From positions 1 to 41,032 of the forward strand of contig JAHJQM010000025.1 in the NCBI GenBank assembly GCA_018819285.1: a stretch of DNA of 41,032 nucleotides, in the 5' to 3' direction. Below, piece by piece: positions 17,310 through 25,629 of the stretch; position 1 is the stretch's first letter; the number at the start of each line of letters is the position of its first letter. The translations under genes were made by a program, and so were the position numbers. The notes beneath the pieces were generated by a model, which made no database searches, was not told the DNA's origin, and saw only the letters and a program-made list of their open reading frames with translations. Source of the DNA: Candidatus Omnitrophota bacterium. GTDB taxonomy: Bacteria > Omnitrophota > Gorgyraeia > Gorgyraeales > Gorgyraeaceae.

Positions 17310-17330
17310 GGAAAATATTGTAAGCTTAAG

Positions 17331-18371
17331 TTAAATTCTAATAGTGTCTAAAAAGTCTTTATTAGCAGAAATGGCAGGTATATTTTCCCAATTTTGTTCA
17401 GGCAATACGCAATATGAAACAATTACACTTTTGCCATCTGAATCTGAGTATCTTGCCAATATTGACGCCATTAATTCAATATCTTTTTGCGCGAAGCTCA
17501 CGGAGCCTACCCCGAGTAACATTGAGGGGTTCGCTTCGCTACTCCTGGCAAGACCAATAGCGCTTGGGATATCCAGAATATCGAATATAAAATCGTCTTT
17601 TTCTGATAAATTCATTATCTTTTCGTTTTCCTTGCTATCTCTACCAACAATAAATTTTAAACTATCCGAAATCCTGAAATGCCTTCCTATCTTTAAAAGA
17701 TGAAGGTCGCTAATATTATAGTCGGGCTTATATTTCAAAAGGTCTTTGAGCCTGGCTGAAAAACCCTTATCTGTTAAAAGACACCCTCCCGCAGGGCATG
17801 GATAATCATTGATGCTAAACTTTTTTGCCAAAGCCATCTGTTGATTTCGTCTTCTCCCATGAATATCCAAAAGCCTATTTCTATCTACAATTCCTTCTTT
17901 TTCTGGTATTGTAAGCTCAAAAAATTTGGCAGATAGCGGTCTTACGATAAGCCCTTGAAGGCCAGATTCTTTTTCTATAGTCATGATAGCCTGTTTTCTT
18001 TGAGACATCGGCCTTTGGCCTATCACCTCTCCGGTTATTACAAAAGAAGCTTTTATTTCTTCCATAAAATCTTTTGCCTTCTTAAAAGTAAAAATCCTGC
18101 AGTCAATACAAGGGTTCATATTCCTGCCTCTTGGATATTTAGGGTTTTTAACTATTTCCATATATTCTTTTGTGATATTCATGACTTTGATAGGCACTTT
18201 GAATTCTTCTGCTACTTTTGTAGCCTGATGGGTACAGCCTTTGGAAGTGCAAGTACAAAATACTGTTAAAAAATTCAGCGCATGCACTTCTATGCCTTGC
18301 TCAAGCATTAACTTTATAGCCAGCGTACTGTCCAGCCCGCCTGATAATAATGCAACTGCTCTCTTATTCAT
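17331..18371 (-). CDS. PP-loop ATPase of the MnmA/ThiI-like tRNA thiolation group
   Basis: The protein has a PP-loop (ALLSGGLDSTLA, about 7-18), so it should adenylate a substrate, most likely a tRNA base to be thiolated. Several cysteine motifs are present: CTCTSKGC (about 39-46), NPCIDC (about 86-91) and CPAGGCLLTD (about 195). They may bind an iron-sulfur cluster or carry sulfur. GEVIGQRPMSQRKQ and RPLSAKFFELTIPE are family hallmarks often annotated as thiouridylase-like. The ORF-track start is a TTG inside family A copy 2; the ATG at 18371 after AGGGAT is better (346 residues). The exact base modified cannot be told. Confidence 0.8.
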   Translation of the reverse strand: MNKRAVALLSGGLDSTLAIKLMLEQGIEVHALNFLTVFCTCTSKGCTHQATKVAEEFKVPIKVMNITKEYMEIVKNPKYPRGRNMNPCIDCRIFTFKKAKDFMEEIKASFVITGEVIGQRPMSQRKQAIMTIEKESGLQGLIVRPLSAKFFELTIPEKEGIVDRNRLLDIHGRRRNQQMALAKKFSINDYPCPAGGCLLTDKGFSARLKDLLKYKPDYNISDLHLLKIGRHFRISDSLKFIVGRDSKENEKIMNLSEKDDFIFDILDIPSAIGLARSSEANPSMLLGVGSVSFAQKDIELMASILARYSDSDGKSVIVSYCVLPEQNWENIPAISANKDFLDTIRI

Positions 18372-18385
18372 ATCCCTATCCCCAT

Positions 18386-18420
18386 AAGTTGACACTCTGA
18401 CAATGTCAGAGTGTCAACTT
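18386..18420. repeat. Family A 35-nt palindrome, copy 2
   Basis: Identical to copy 1. Its left part on the minus strand overlaps the 3' end of rarA: the last sense codon and the TGA stop of rarA are read from AAGTTGAC. Its other end leads into the start region of the PP-loop gene. Confidence 0.95.
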
Positions 18421-19727
18421 ATTTCGCGTAGTTTGTCCAGATATTCTTTTATTTTTTTCTCGTAACCAATATCGGTTGGTTCGTAATATGTTTTCTTCTC
18501 AGGAGTATATTCCTGCGCCACATAATGGTCTTTATATTCATGGCTATATTTATATCCAACGCCATGCCCTAATTTTTCTGCTCCGCGATAATTGGCGTCT
18601 TTTAAATGTTTCGGAACTTCCATGGTCCTGCCCTCTTCCACATCCTTCATAGCCTTATCTATTCCGAGATACGCTGCATTGCTTTTAGGGGCGCAGGCAA
18701 TATAACAGACTGCTTGGGCAAGGGGAATCCTTGCCTCTGGCATGCCGACAAATTCAGCTATTTGCATCGCTGCATTTGCAACTACAAGCGCCTGTGGATC
18801 AGCGTTGCCAACATCTTCTGCCGCGCAAATAACAATACGCCGGGCAATAAACCTGGTATCTTCTCCTGCGTAAAGCATTTTTGCAAGCCAGTATAAGCTA
18901 GCGTCAGGGTCTGAACCTCGCATGCTCTTAATAAAAGCAGAGATTGTATCATAATGTCCATCTTCGTCCTTATCGTAAACAACTGCCTTTTTCTGAATAG
19001 AGTCTTCGGCGACTTTAAGATTGAAATCAATAACCTTGTCTTTGCCGGGTTTTGTAGTCAATGTCCCTACTTCAAGGCCGTTAAGTGCAATCCTCGCATC
19101 CCCATCACAGGCTTCTGCTAAAAAATCTAACGCCTTTTCATCTATTTTAATATTCGCGTTGCCAAGACCACGCTCTTTATCCTTAAGGCTGGCCTTCAGG
19201 ATCTCGATTATATCTTCCTTGGATAATTTTTTTAATTCAAAAACTATGGAACGGGAAATAAGAGGGGAAATCAAAGAAAAAAACGGGTTGTGCGTGGTAG
19301 CGCCTATCAGGATAGGATTGCCTTTCTCCACATCAGGCATCAAGACATCCTGCTGGGATTTATTAAATCTATGTATCTCATCTATAAAAAGGATTGTTTT
19401 TTTGCCAGATGTCTTTTCGCGCTCTTTAGCTTGTTTTATCGCGTCTTTTAATTCCTGCACATTGGATACAACTGCGTTTATCTCGTGAAAATAGGCTTTG
19501 GTGACATTGGCTATTACATGCGCAAGCGTTGTCTTTCCCGTACCTGGGGGGCCATAAAGAATGAGAGATGTAATTCTGTCAGCGTTTATTGCTCTTTTTA
19601 AGAGCTTGCCTTCACCTAAAATATGCTCTTGGCCCACAAATTCTTTGAGTAATCTGGGCCGCATCCTGACAGCTAGAGGATATTTTTTTTCCGTAGTTTT
19701 TTTCTGGGATTCGAATAAATCAGGCAT
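18414..19727 (-). CDS. rarA: Replication-associated recombination protein A (AAA+ ATPase)
   Basis: RarA/MgsA acts at stalled forks and is related to clamp loaders. The 437 residues start MPDLFESQ and show RPRLLKEFVGQEHILGEGKLL, Walker A GPPGTGKTTLA (about 59-69), Walker B ILFIDEIHRFNKSQQD and sensor-1 ILIGATTHNPFF. The C-terminal tetramerisation domain includes MRGSDPDASLYWLAKMLYAGED and ends GYEKKIKEYLDKLREIS. The stop codon is supplied by the family A palindrome. A second palindrome and the 6S RNA gene lie upstream; 6S next to rarA is known in other phyla. Confidence 0.96.
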   Translation of the reverse strand: MPDLFESQKKTTEKKYPLAVRMRPRLLKEFVGQEHILGEGKLLKRAINADRITSLILYGPPGTGKTTLAHVIANVTKAYFHEINAVVSNVQELKDAIKQAKEREKTSGKKTILFIDEIHRFNKSQQDVLMPDVEKGNPILIGATTHNPFFSLISPLISRSIVFELKKLSKEDIIEILKASLKDKERGLGNANIKIDEKALDFLAEACDGDARIALNGLEVGTLTTKPGKDKVIDFNLKVAEDSIQKKAVVYDKDEDGHYDTISAFIKSMRGSDPDASLYWLAKMLYAGEDTRFIARRIVICAAEDVGNADPQALVVANAAMQIAEFVGMPEARIPLAQAVCYIACAPKSNAAYLGIDKAMKDVEEGRTMEVPKHLKDANYRGAEKLGHGVGYKYSHEYKDHYVAQEYTPEKKTYYEPTDIGYEKKIKEYLDKLREIS

Positions 19728-19740
19728 ATTAAAATCAAAT

Positions 19741-19775
19741 AAGTTGACAAACTAACAATGTCAGAGTGTCAACTT
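19741..19775. repeat. Family A 35-nt palindrome, copy 3 (one arm decayed)
   Basis: One arm is the standard TGTCAGAGTGTCAACTT; the other has three changes (AAGTTGACAAACTAACA), so pairing is weakened in the middle. It lies between the 6S RNA 3' end and the rarA start. The length is still exactly 35 bases. Confidence 0.9.
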
Positions 19776-19785
19776 ATGATGTAAA

Positions 19786-19974
19786 AATAAAAATCCCCAC
19801 ATATGCCGTATGAAAGGATGCTTAATTGAACCTATTAAGCACGTGGGCGCCCTCTCAGGTGTTTATTGTTTCCTTGTAACTATCTCAAGGCTTACAGCCG
19901 CATCTGAAGTTAGGCTCCCCAGTATTTGGTGTTGGCTCAAAAACTTCCATTTCACCACGCACATCGCAGGGACA
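19786..19974 (-). ncRNA. ssrS: 6S RNA
   Basis: A roughly 190-base non-coding gene. The 5' part (GTCCCTGCGATGTGCGTGG) and the 3' part (CATACGGCATATGTGGGGA) can form the long closing stem. Internal stretches such as TTTTTGAGCCAACACC, GGGGAGCC and CACCTGAGAGGGCGCCCACG resemble 6S RNAs of many Gram-negative bacteria. A promoter lies directly upstream and a T-rich run follows the 3' end. 6S RNA mimics an open promoter and holds the housekeeping RNA polymerase in stationary phase. The rarA neighbour supports the call. The ends are estimated to within about 10 bases. Confidence 0.78.
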
Positions 19975-19979
19975 ATTTA

Positions 19980-20008
19980 AGTATAACACAACATTCTAGA
20001 AAAATCAA
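19980..20008 (-). promoter_or_regulatory. Promoter of the 6S RNA gene
   Basis: On the minus strand TTGATT and TATACT are 17 bases apart. The expected start is about seven bases further, matching the 5' end of the closing stem. The spacer is AT-rich (TTTCTAGAATGTTGTGT). Confidence 0.75.
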
Positions 20009-20057
20009 TGCCGTTAGCGAATAGCGTCGAGCATATAGCAGTTAGTTTCCCTATGCG

Positions 20058-22115
20058 CTATCTAATTTGGGCGCCTAGCCTTTTCATAAGTGCATCTTGC
20101 ACTTTCTTGTGCAAGTCGTTCACTTCTTTATCATTGAGGGTTCTCTCGTCTGAGCGGTATTCTATCGTGTAAGCCAGGCTTTTCTTGCCTTCTTGTATCT
20201 GCTGACCTTTATAAAGGTCAAAAACATCCACGCTCCTTACCAGCCCTCTTGCTTCTTCTTTTATCACATCATATATATTTGAGGCATTTATAGTATCGTC
20301 TAATAAAATCGCTATGTCTCTTTTAACAGATGGGTATTTAGGCAGGGTTGTAAATATTTTTTTCAAGTTGACGCAAATGAGCAAATCATCCAGAGATATC
20401 TCTGCGATATAAACCTTTCTTTTTATATCAAACCTTCTAGCCACTTCCTCTTTAACTTCACCGAATATGCCGCAGGTTTTACCGTGTACATTGATAGCTA
20501 AAGCCATATTTTCTCTTAAAGAAGGGCTGTCTATTTTTTCTATTCTACAGTCATGCGCCCCGAGATGCTCAATAAGAATCTCAATTATGCCTTTTAAATC
20601 AAAGAAATCCAGGTCTCTTGATTTTTCTTTCCAATTACCTGGTTTATTTCCGCAGATGCCTATGGAAAGATGCATTACTTCGTCGGCCTGGCCAGCTGCC
20701 TTATTCATAACATAAACCTTATTTAGCTCGAAAAGTTGCAGCAGCGTATTTTTCCTGTTCAGATTCCAGTTTAAAACCCCAAGCATCTCTGATAAAAGGC
20801 TTGGCCTCATAATCTCCTGCTGGGAACTCATTGGATTCTTCAGGCTCACTAAGTTCTCCATAGAAAAACCAAGATGCTCTATTGAATTCCTGCTGGTCAA
20901 TGAATATGTCATGATTTCGTTCAGGCCCATACCGCATAAAATATGCCTTATCTCATTTTCAAGAGAAAGCGTTTTTTTCTCAAGCTGGTACGTCTTTTGA
21001 GGCGTAAAGAAAGGAAGCCTAGAAGGAACCTTGTCATAACCATAAAGCCTCGCGATCTCCTCTATTAGGTCTATGTCTTTACCCAGGTCCTGCCTGTAAG
21101 AAGGTACTGTTACAAATATTTTATCTTTCTTTTTAACAGGGTTGAGATTTAATTTTTTAAATATATCTTTTATTTTTTCCGGGCTTATATCTATGCCCAA
21201 TATCCTGGCTACTTCACTAAGAGAAAGAGAGATCTCTTTTTCCTTTTCTATCCCTATTCCTATATCGCTCATTTTGCCTGCGACTTTTCCACCTGCTGTT
21301 TCTTTAATTAATTCCTGCGCCCTGATGCTACTAGCAAATATCATAGCTTGGTCAACGCCTCTTTCAAATCTATAACTCGACTCTGATGCTAGTCCCAACT
21401 GCCTGCAGGCTTTTCTTGTTACTACTGGATTAAAACAGGCACTTTCTATTAAAACATTTTTAGTGCTAGCAGTTATCTCTGTATCTTTGCCACCCATAAT
21501 ACCTGCGATAGCAACAGGCCTTAACGCATCTGCTATAACAAGTATATTAGGGTCCAATACCCTCGTAATCCCATCAATAGTAACTATGCTTTCTCCTTTT
21601 TTGGCACGCCTTACAATAATCCGCTTCTCTTCAAGCTTATCTAAATCAAAAGCATGCAAAGGCTGGCCCAATTCAAAAAGCGCATAATTTGTTATATCCA
21701 CTATGTTATTTACAGACCGCGCTCCCATAGCATTCAGCCTCTGGGTCAGCCATTTAGGAGAAGGTCCTATTTTAACATTTTTCATGATACAACCCACATA
21801 GCGGGAACAGGCATGTTTATCTAAAATTTCTATCCTTACGCTACCCCTGGCATTGCCTTTTTTCATGAAATTTTTTCTAATAGACTCTGGGAGTTTTATG
21901 GAAATTCCAGAAACTGCGCTCAGTTCCCTTGCAATGCCTAAAATAGAAAGGCAATCTGGCCTGTTAGGCGTTATTTCTATTTCCATGACATGGTCGCCTT
22001 CTATATCAGCCATAGATGTAATTTCAAGCCCTGCCATTGTAAGAAAACTCTGGGCTTTAGTCGCATCTATTTTTCTTTCCATAAAATCTTTTAACCAATC
22101 AAAACTAATTCGCAT
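20058..22115 (-). CDS. pheT: Phenylalanyl-tRNA synthetase beta chain, short form
   Basis: It is the large subunit of the alpha2-beta2 enzyme that charges tRNA-Phe. The 685 residues are clearly shorter than the usual ~800. Sequence passes directly from the N-terminal strand region (FLTMAGLEITSMADIEGDHVMEIEITPNRPDCLS) into the B3/B4 editing domain, so the tRNA-binding OB module normally inserted at about 40-150 is missing. B3/B4 (about 90-280), B5, the synthetase-like core with RLYGYDKVPSRLP, and the C-terminal ferredoxin-like anticodon domain (LPKYPSVKRDIAILLDD) are present. A small surface-protein gene separates it from pheS. Confidence 0.95.
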   Translation of the reverse strand: MRISFDWLKDFMERKIDATKAQSFLTMAGLEITSMADIEGDHVMEIEITPNRPDCLSILGIARELSAVSGISIKLPESIRKNFMKKGNARGSVRIEILDKHACSRYVGCIMKNVKIGPSPKWLTQRLNAMGARSVNNIVDITNYALFELGQPLHAFDLDKLEEKRIIVRRAKKGESIVTIDGITRVLDPNILVIADALRPVAIAGIMGGKDTEITASTKNVLIESACFNPVVTRKACRQLGLASESSYRFERGVDQAMIFASSIRAQELIKETAGGKVAGKMSDIGIGIEKEKEISLSLSEVARILGIDISPEKIKDIFKKLNLNPVKKKDKIFVTVPSYRQDLGKDIDLIEEIARLYGYDKVPSRLPFFTPQKTYQLEKKTLSLENEIRHILCGMGLNEIMTYSLTSRNSIEHLGFSMENLVSLKNPMSSQQEIMRPSLLSEMLGVLNWNLNRKNTLLQLFELNKVYVMNKAAGQADEVMHLSIGICGNKPGNWKEKSRDLDFFDLKGIIEILIEHLGAHDCRIEKIDSPSLRENMALAINVHGKTCGIFGEVKEEVARRFDIKRKVYIAEISLDDLLICVNLKKIFTTLPKYPSVKRDIAILLDDTINASNIYDVIKEEARGLVRSVDVFDLYKGQQIQEGKKSLAYTIEYRSDERTLNDKEVNDLHKKVQDALMKRLGAQIR

Positions 22116-22152
22116 AACACCCCCAGATTTTTTAAATAATTAATCTATTTCT

Positions 22153-22530
22153 CTAATTTATAACGGTAACAATTCCATCTTTAACAGTAATGGTGCCAGT
22201 GGTTACAGCCTCGGTCACGAAATTAACAGTTTTCACATAGGTAATAGTTGTAGTCCCAGCAGCTCCTAGGGTCGTACCCGCTGAATAAGCTGTAGCATCT
22301 ATTGTGCCAGCTACTTTAAGCTTATAAGTGCCAGGGGTTGCCGTCCCAATACCAACGTTACCTGAAGTTGTGGCTAAATATGTGTCTCCTGTTGTTGTAA
22401 GTTCGTCATACGCTCCGTAAGGGGCTGGATAATAAGTGGTAAGCGTTATGTCTTCTGCCATAAGCGTTGCGCCAAACCCAAGAATCGCTAACAAAAATGC
22501 ATAGAAAAAATTAAAAGTTTTTTGTTGCAT
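22153..22530 (-). CDS. Small secreted protein with YYPAPYG and GNVGIGT motifs, unknown function
   Basis: The ATG at 22530 is preceded by AAAAAGGGGG, a better site than the upstream start in the ORF track, giving 125 residues. A signal peptide (FFYAFLLAILGFGATLMA) is followed by EDITLTTYYPAPYGAYDEL. That motif recurs in exported proteins of Omnitrophota and related lineages (from memory, not searched). Next comes GNVGIGTATPGTYKLKVAGT, a tail-fibre/adhesin-like beta segment. The rest is Thr/Ala/Val-rich and probably beta-structured. It interrupts the pheS-pheT pair. No enzyme motif is seen. It may be a cell-surface fibre or pilin-like subunit, but this is inference. Confidence 0.75.
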   Translation of the reverse strand: MQQKTFNFFYAFLLAILGFGATLMAEDITLTTYYPAPYGAYDELTTTGDTYLATTSGNVGIGTATPGTYKLKVAGTIDATAYSAGTTLGAAGTTTITYVKTVNFVTEAVTTGTITVKDGIVTVIN

Positions 22531-22569
22531 ATCATACCCCCTTTTTGTTAATCGCAAAACCACGCGATT

Positions 22570-23586
22570 TCAAAACTGCCTTAAAAATCTCACATCATTT
22601 TCATATAACAAACGAATATCATCAATGCCGTATTTCAACATACAGATCCTATCCACGCCCATGCCGAACGCAAAACCTGTATAAATAGCAGGATCTATTT
22701 TTACAAATTCAAATACCCTTGGATTTATCATGCCTGAACCTAAGACTTCAAGCCAACCTTTGTGAGAACAAACCCTGCAGCCTTTTCCTCCACAAATAAA
22801 ACAGGATATGTCAACCTCTGCAGAAGGCTCTGTAAACGGAAAGAAATGCGGTCTGAATCTCATCTTAACGCTATCCCCGAAATATTCCTTTGCGAACCTT
22901 TCCAATACGCCTTTAAGGTCTGAGAATTGAATGCCTTTATCAACCATAAACCCTTCTATCTGGTAAAACATAAATGAATGGCTGGCGTCAACTGCGTCTG
23001 GCCTGTAAACCTTGCCTGCATGGATAACTTGTATCGGCGGCTTTTCTTTTTCCATAACGCGTATCTGGCTTGTGGATGTCTGGCTTCTTAAGAGATTACC
23101 GTTTTCAATATAAAATGTATGAAAGGTCTCTCTGGAAGGATGGTTTTTCGGTATATTCAAAGCCTCAAAATTATAATATTCTGTTTCTATCTCAGGGCTT
23201 TCCACTGCCTTAAAACCCATCTTTCCGAAAATCTCTATTATTTCCTGTGTTGTTTTAATTAGAGGATGGCTATGCCCCAGTTCTCTTTTTATGCCAGGAA
23301 GGGTTATGTCATTATTTTCAAAAATCGTTGTCTCTTTTGACCTAAAATCTTTTTCTCTTTCTTCCAATAAAACCGTTATCTTCTGTTTCAGTTTATTAAT
23401 AAACATACCTGCTTCTGGCTTGTCTTTTTTAGGAACGTTTTTTATGCCCTTGATAGCATCTGTAACAGCTCCTTTCCTGCCCAGATATCTGACCTTGGCA
23501 TTTTCCAATTCTTCAATATTTGAAGAATCAGATATCTCTTTTATTGCTATCCTTTCAATATCCTTTAGCTTATCTATGAATTTCAT
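22570..23586 (-). CDS. pheS: Phenylalanyl-tRNA synthetase alpha chain
   Basis: Catalytic subunit of PheRS, class II. The 338 residues have an N-terminal coiled coil (about 1-85), then the catalytic core with GHSHPLIKTTQEIIEIFGKMGF (motif 1 region) and HTFYIENGNLLRSQTSTSQIRVME (motif 2). FRPHFFPFTEPSAEVDISC follows, with motif 3 at GFAFGMGVDRICMLKYGI. The start is fixed by AGGAGGCAAG, which lies inside the last codons of the upstream OB-fold gene (17-base overlap). Confidence 0.97.
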   Translation of the reverse strand: MKFIDKLKDIERIAIKEISDSSNIEELENAKVRYLGRKGAVTDAIKGIKNVPKKDKPEAGMFINKLKQKITVLLEEREKDFRSKETTIFENNDITLPGIKRELGHSHPLIKTTQEIIEIFGKMGFKAVESPEIETEYYNFEALNIPKNHPSRETFHTFYIENGNLLRSQTSTSQIRVMEKEKPPIQVIHAGKVYRPDAVDASHSFMFYQIEGFMVDKGIQFSDLKGVLERFAKEYFGDSVKMRFRPHFFPFTEPSAEVDISCFICGGKGCRVCSHKGWLEVLGSGMINPRVFEFVKIDPAIYTGFAFGMGVDRICMLKYGIDDIRLLYENDVRFLRQF

Positions 23587-24100
23587 CTTGCCTCCTGATT
23601 TTTTTTAGTTTTAACTGACTTAATATCATTGCTAGACTTAATATTCCTAATAATACGAATGCGCCATTTCTTTTTACAATATCGACCTTCTCTCTAATAA
23701 CCATTCCGCTATCAATCTTGCTCAGCTCCTCGATATGAATATCTAAATCTCCGCCATGTTCGAGACATGCACGATGAAAAATTCCCTTTATCTCTACTAT
23801 ATCTCCGCGAGATTTATAGCCGCCTGTATAAATAATATCCTTTGCCAAATCTTTTTTTGACCAGATACCTATTGCATTTACGCCGTCATTTACATTGACC
23901 CAAATAAATCCGCCGCGCACCATTATATCTCCAATCACCTCGCCTTTATACACAACTGTTTTGCCGTCATATTCTCTTGCGTTTTGTATTAATTCCTCGG
24001 ATGATATTGGAGCGGCAAAACAGTTAATAACCAGAAACCAGTAACCAGAAACCAGTAAAATAGTCCGTGTAATCTGTTTTTTAAATCTGTGATTTATCAT
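23570..24100 (-). CDS. Exported or membrane-anchored OB-fold protein, unknown role
   Basis: The 176-residue protein has a signal peptide (to about residue 30, CFAAP), a small beta domain with YDGKTVVYKGEVIGDIMVRGG and GVNAIGIWSK (about 40-125), and a C-terminal transmembrane helix (GAFVLLGILSLAMILSQL) before a basic tail. The beta domain resembles the tRNA_anti/nucleic-acid OB fold, though such exported forms may bind other ligands. It overlaps trkH by ATGA and pheS by 17 bases, so it is translationally coupled to both. The signal peptide is partly coded by a perfect 14-base tandem duplication (24031-24058). Function is unassigned. Confidence 0.7.
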   Translation of the reverse strand: MINHRFKKQITRTILLVSGYWFLVINCFAAPISSEELIQNAREYDGKTVVYKGEVIGDIMVRGGFIWVNVNDGVNAIGIWSKKDLAKDIIYTGGYKSRGDIVEIKGIFHRACLEHGGDLDIHIEELSKIDSGMVIREKVDIVKRNGAFVLLGILSLAMILSQLKLKKIRRQDEIHR

Positions 24101-25599
24101 CTACCCCTTATCTCTGCTATAAAAAATCCTATTAAAACAAAAACCGACATAAACTCTAATCTCCCTGTCCACATCTGAAAGATATACGTTAATTTTAAAG
24201 CGACTGGCATGCCAGCATTAGTTATGCCGCAAGATAAACCCACATTAGCTGCAGCTGATGTAGATTCAAATAAAGAATTCAGAAATGGATACCCAAACCA
24301 GGTTCCTATAATAGCGCCTAACATATATAAGCCCAGATATACCAGGGTAATTAAAAGCGCAGACCTCACTTGTTTGTCTTCCAAAAATACATCTTTGATA
24401 TGATGAAACATCTGGCTGATTACAGCGCTTTCCGGCAGGATTATTTTTTTTATATCCTGCTTCAACGCTTTAACAAAAATCCCTATACGCAACATCTTTA
24501 TGCCGCCAGCGGTAGAACAAACGCAGCCGCCTAAACCCATTGCACAAATCAGCCCCACAAGCGCTAAATTTCCCCATTCATTAATAAACTGCCTGGCATA
24601 TATTGTTGTGTAACCCGTGCCAGTATGCCCTGATATAAGATGGAAAAAACCTTTTCTGAACAGCGCGATTGCCTCAGGGTATACGCCCAGCTGATTCAAG
24701 CTAACAACAGTAATGAAAGAAAAAAATAGAATGCTGAAAAAAAGTGTTCTCGTCTCTATATTTTTCCATATCTCTTTACGATTGCCAAACCACATATGAT
24801 AGTGAAGGTTAAAATTCAGCGTGCCCAAAAGCATAATTACGATAGTTACTATTTCAAAAAGCAGGCTATGATAATAAAGTATGTTTTGCGACTGCGGGGC
24901 AAACCCTGCAGTATCAAAACCAGCCATAAATATACACGCGCTATGAAAAAATGCATTCGATGGCTTCATGCCAATTGACATGCCTACTATGCCCAATATA
25001 AGCGTGCCTAAAATTAAATAGACGGTGCTGATCAGCCATATAAATCTTGCTGTATTTATAACGTTTGGCAATAACCTTTCGTCCCGCCCCTCTCCTACAT
25101 ACATTTTAAATGCGCCGGAAGTCCCTTTTACAAAAAAAGACAGGGCAACAATTGCGATACCCTGGCCTCCGATAAAATTACCCAAATGCCTCCATAGATT
25201 ATGAGTATAAGATAAATAATCAAGGCCCTGAACTAAAACGAGCCCGGTTGTAGTAAACATTGACATGGCTTCAAAACAGGCATCCAGGTATGACTTCCAG
25301 TGGCCACTTAAATATAAAGGCAATGCGCCCAATACCATGGCAGCTAACCAGGATAAAGAAACTACTATCATCCCCTGCATCCAATTAAGGTCTTCTTTTG
25401 TGCGGCATAATCTTGTTAAAATGACTCCTATCAATAATGTTATCTCTGCACTGATTAAAAAATCCAGGCTGGGGTTTATTTCACGAAACGTCAAGCCAAT
25501 CGCAATCGGCACTATCATTGTAAGGCCAAGGCCAATAATAATTTTGCCTAAATAATATCCAATGTTTTTAATATCGCTTATATGAGGGCGTAGTATCAT
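24097..25599 (-). CDS. trkH: TrkH/KtrB-type potassium channel subunit
   Basis: It forms the potassium (or sodium-coupled potassium) pore in the inner membrane. The protein is highly hydrophobic with four membrane-pore-membrane repeats. Pore-loop segments include MFTTTGLVLVQGLDYL, GFDTAGFAPQS, GHTGTGYTTIY and SAAANVGLSCG. The ORF track begins at a GTG that is part of the ribosome site AAAGGTGA; the ATG at 25599 (MILRPHISDIKNIG) is preferred, giving 500 residues. Upstream are two TrkA regulators and a 36-residue membrane peptide. The start region is a shortened family B element. Confidence 0.93.
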   Translation of the reverse strand: MILRPHISDIKNIGYYLGKIIIGLGLTMIVPIAIGLTFREINPSLDFLISAEITLLIGVILTRLCRTKEDLNWMQGMIVVSLSWLAAMVLGALPLYLSGHWKSYLDACFEAMSMFTTTGLVLVQGLDYLSYTHNLWRHLGNFIGGQGIAIVALSFFVKGTSGAFKMYVGEGRDERLLPNVINTARFIWLISTVYLILGTLILGIVGMSIGMKPSNAFFHSACIFMAGFDTAGFAPQSQNILYYHSLLFEIVTIVIMLLGTLNFNLHYHMWFGNRKEIWKNIETRTLFFSILFFSFITVVSLNQLGVYPEAIALFRKGFFHLISGHTGTGYTTIYARQFINEWGNLALVGLICAMGLGGCVCSTAGGIKMLRIGIFVKALKQDIKKIILPESAVISQMFHHIKDVFLEDKQVRSALLITLVYLGLYMLGAIIGTWFGYPFLNSLFESTSAAANVGLSCGITNAGMPVALKLTYIFQMWTGRLEFMSVFVLIGFFIAEIRGR

Positions 25600-25628
25600 A
25601 AGATGTATTGTCACCTTTGAATTTACGA
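25600..25628 (-). repeat. Shortened family B element before trkH
   Basis: AATTCAAAGGTGACAATACA here continues into TCTTA, matching the right end of the inverted copy at 5110-5190 over about 25 bases. The central hairpin is missing: TTAACTTAAATCGTAAATTC stands where other copies have the stem. It provides the trkH ribosome site. Confidence 0.7.
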
Positions 25629-25629
25629 T

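Noticed and set aside
18782-19030. Minus-strand 82-residue ORF inside rarA
   Set aside because: It is an out-of-frame overlap of an intact, well-conserved gene on the same strand.
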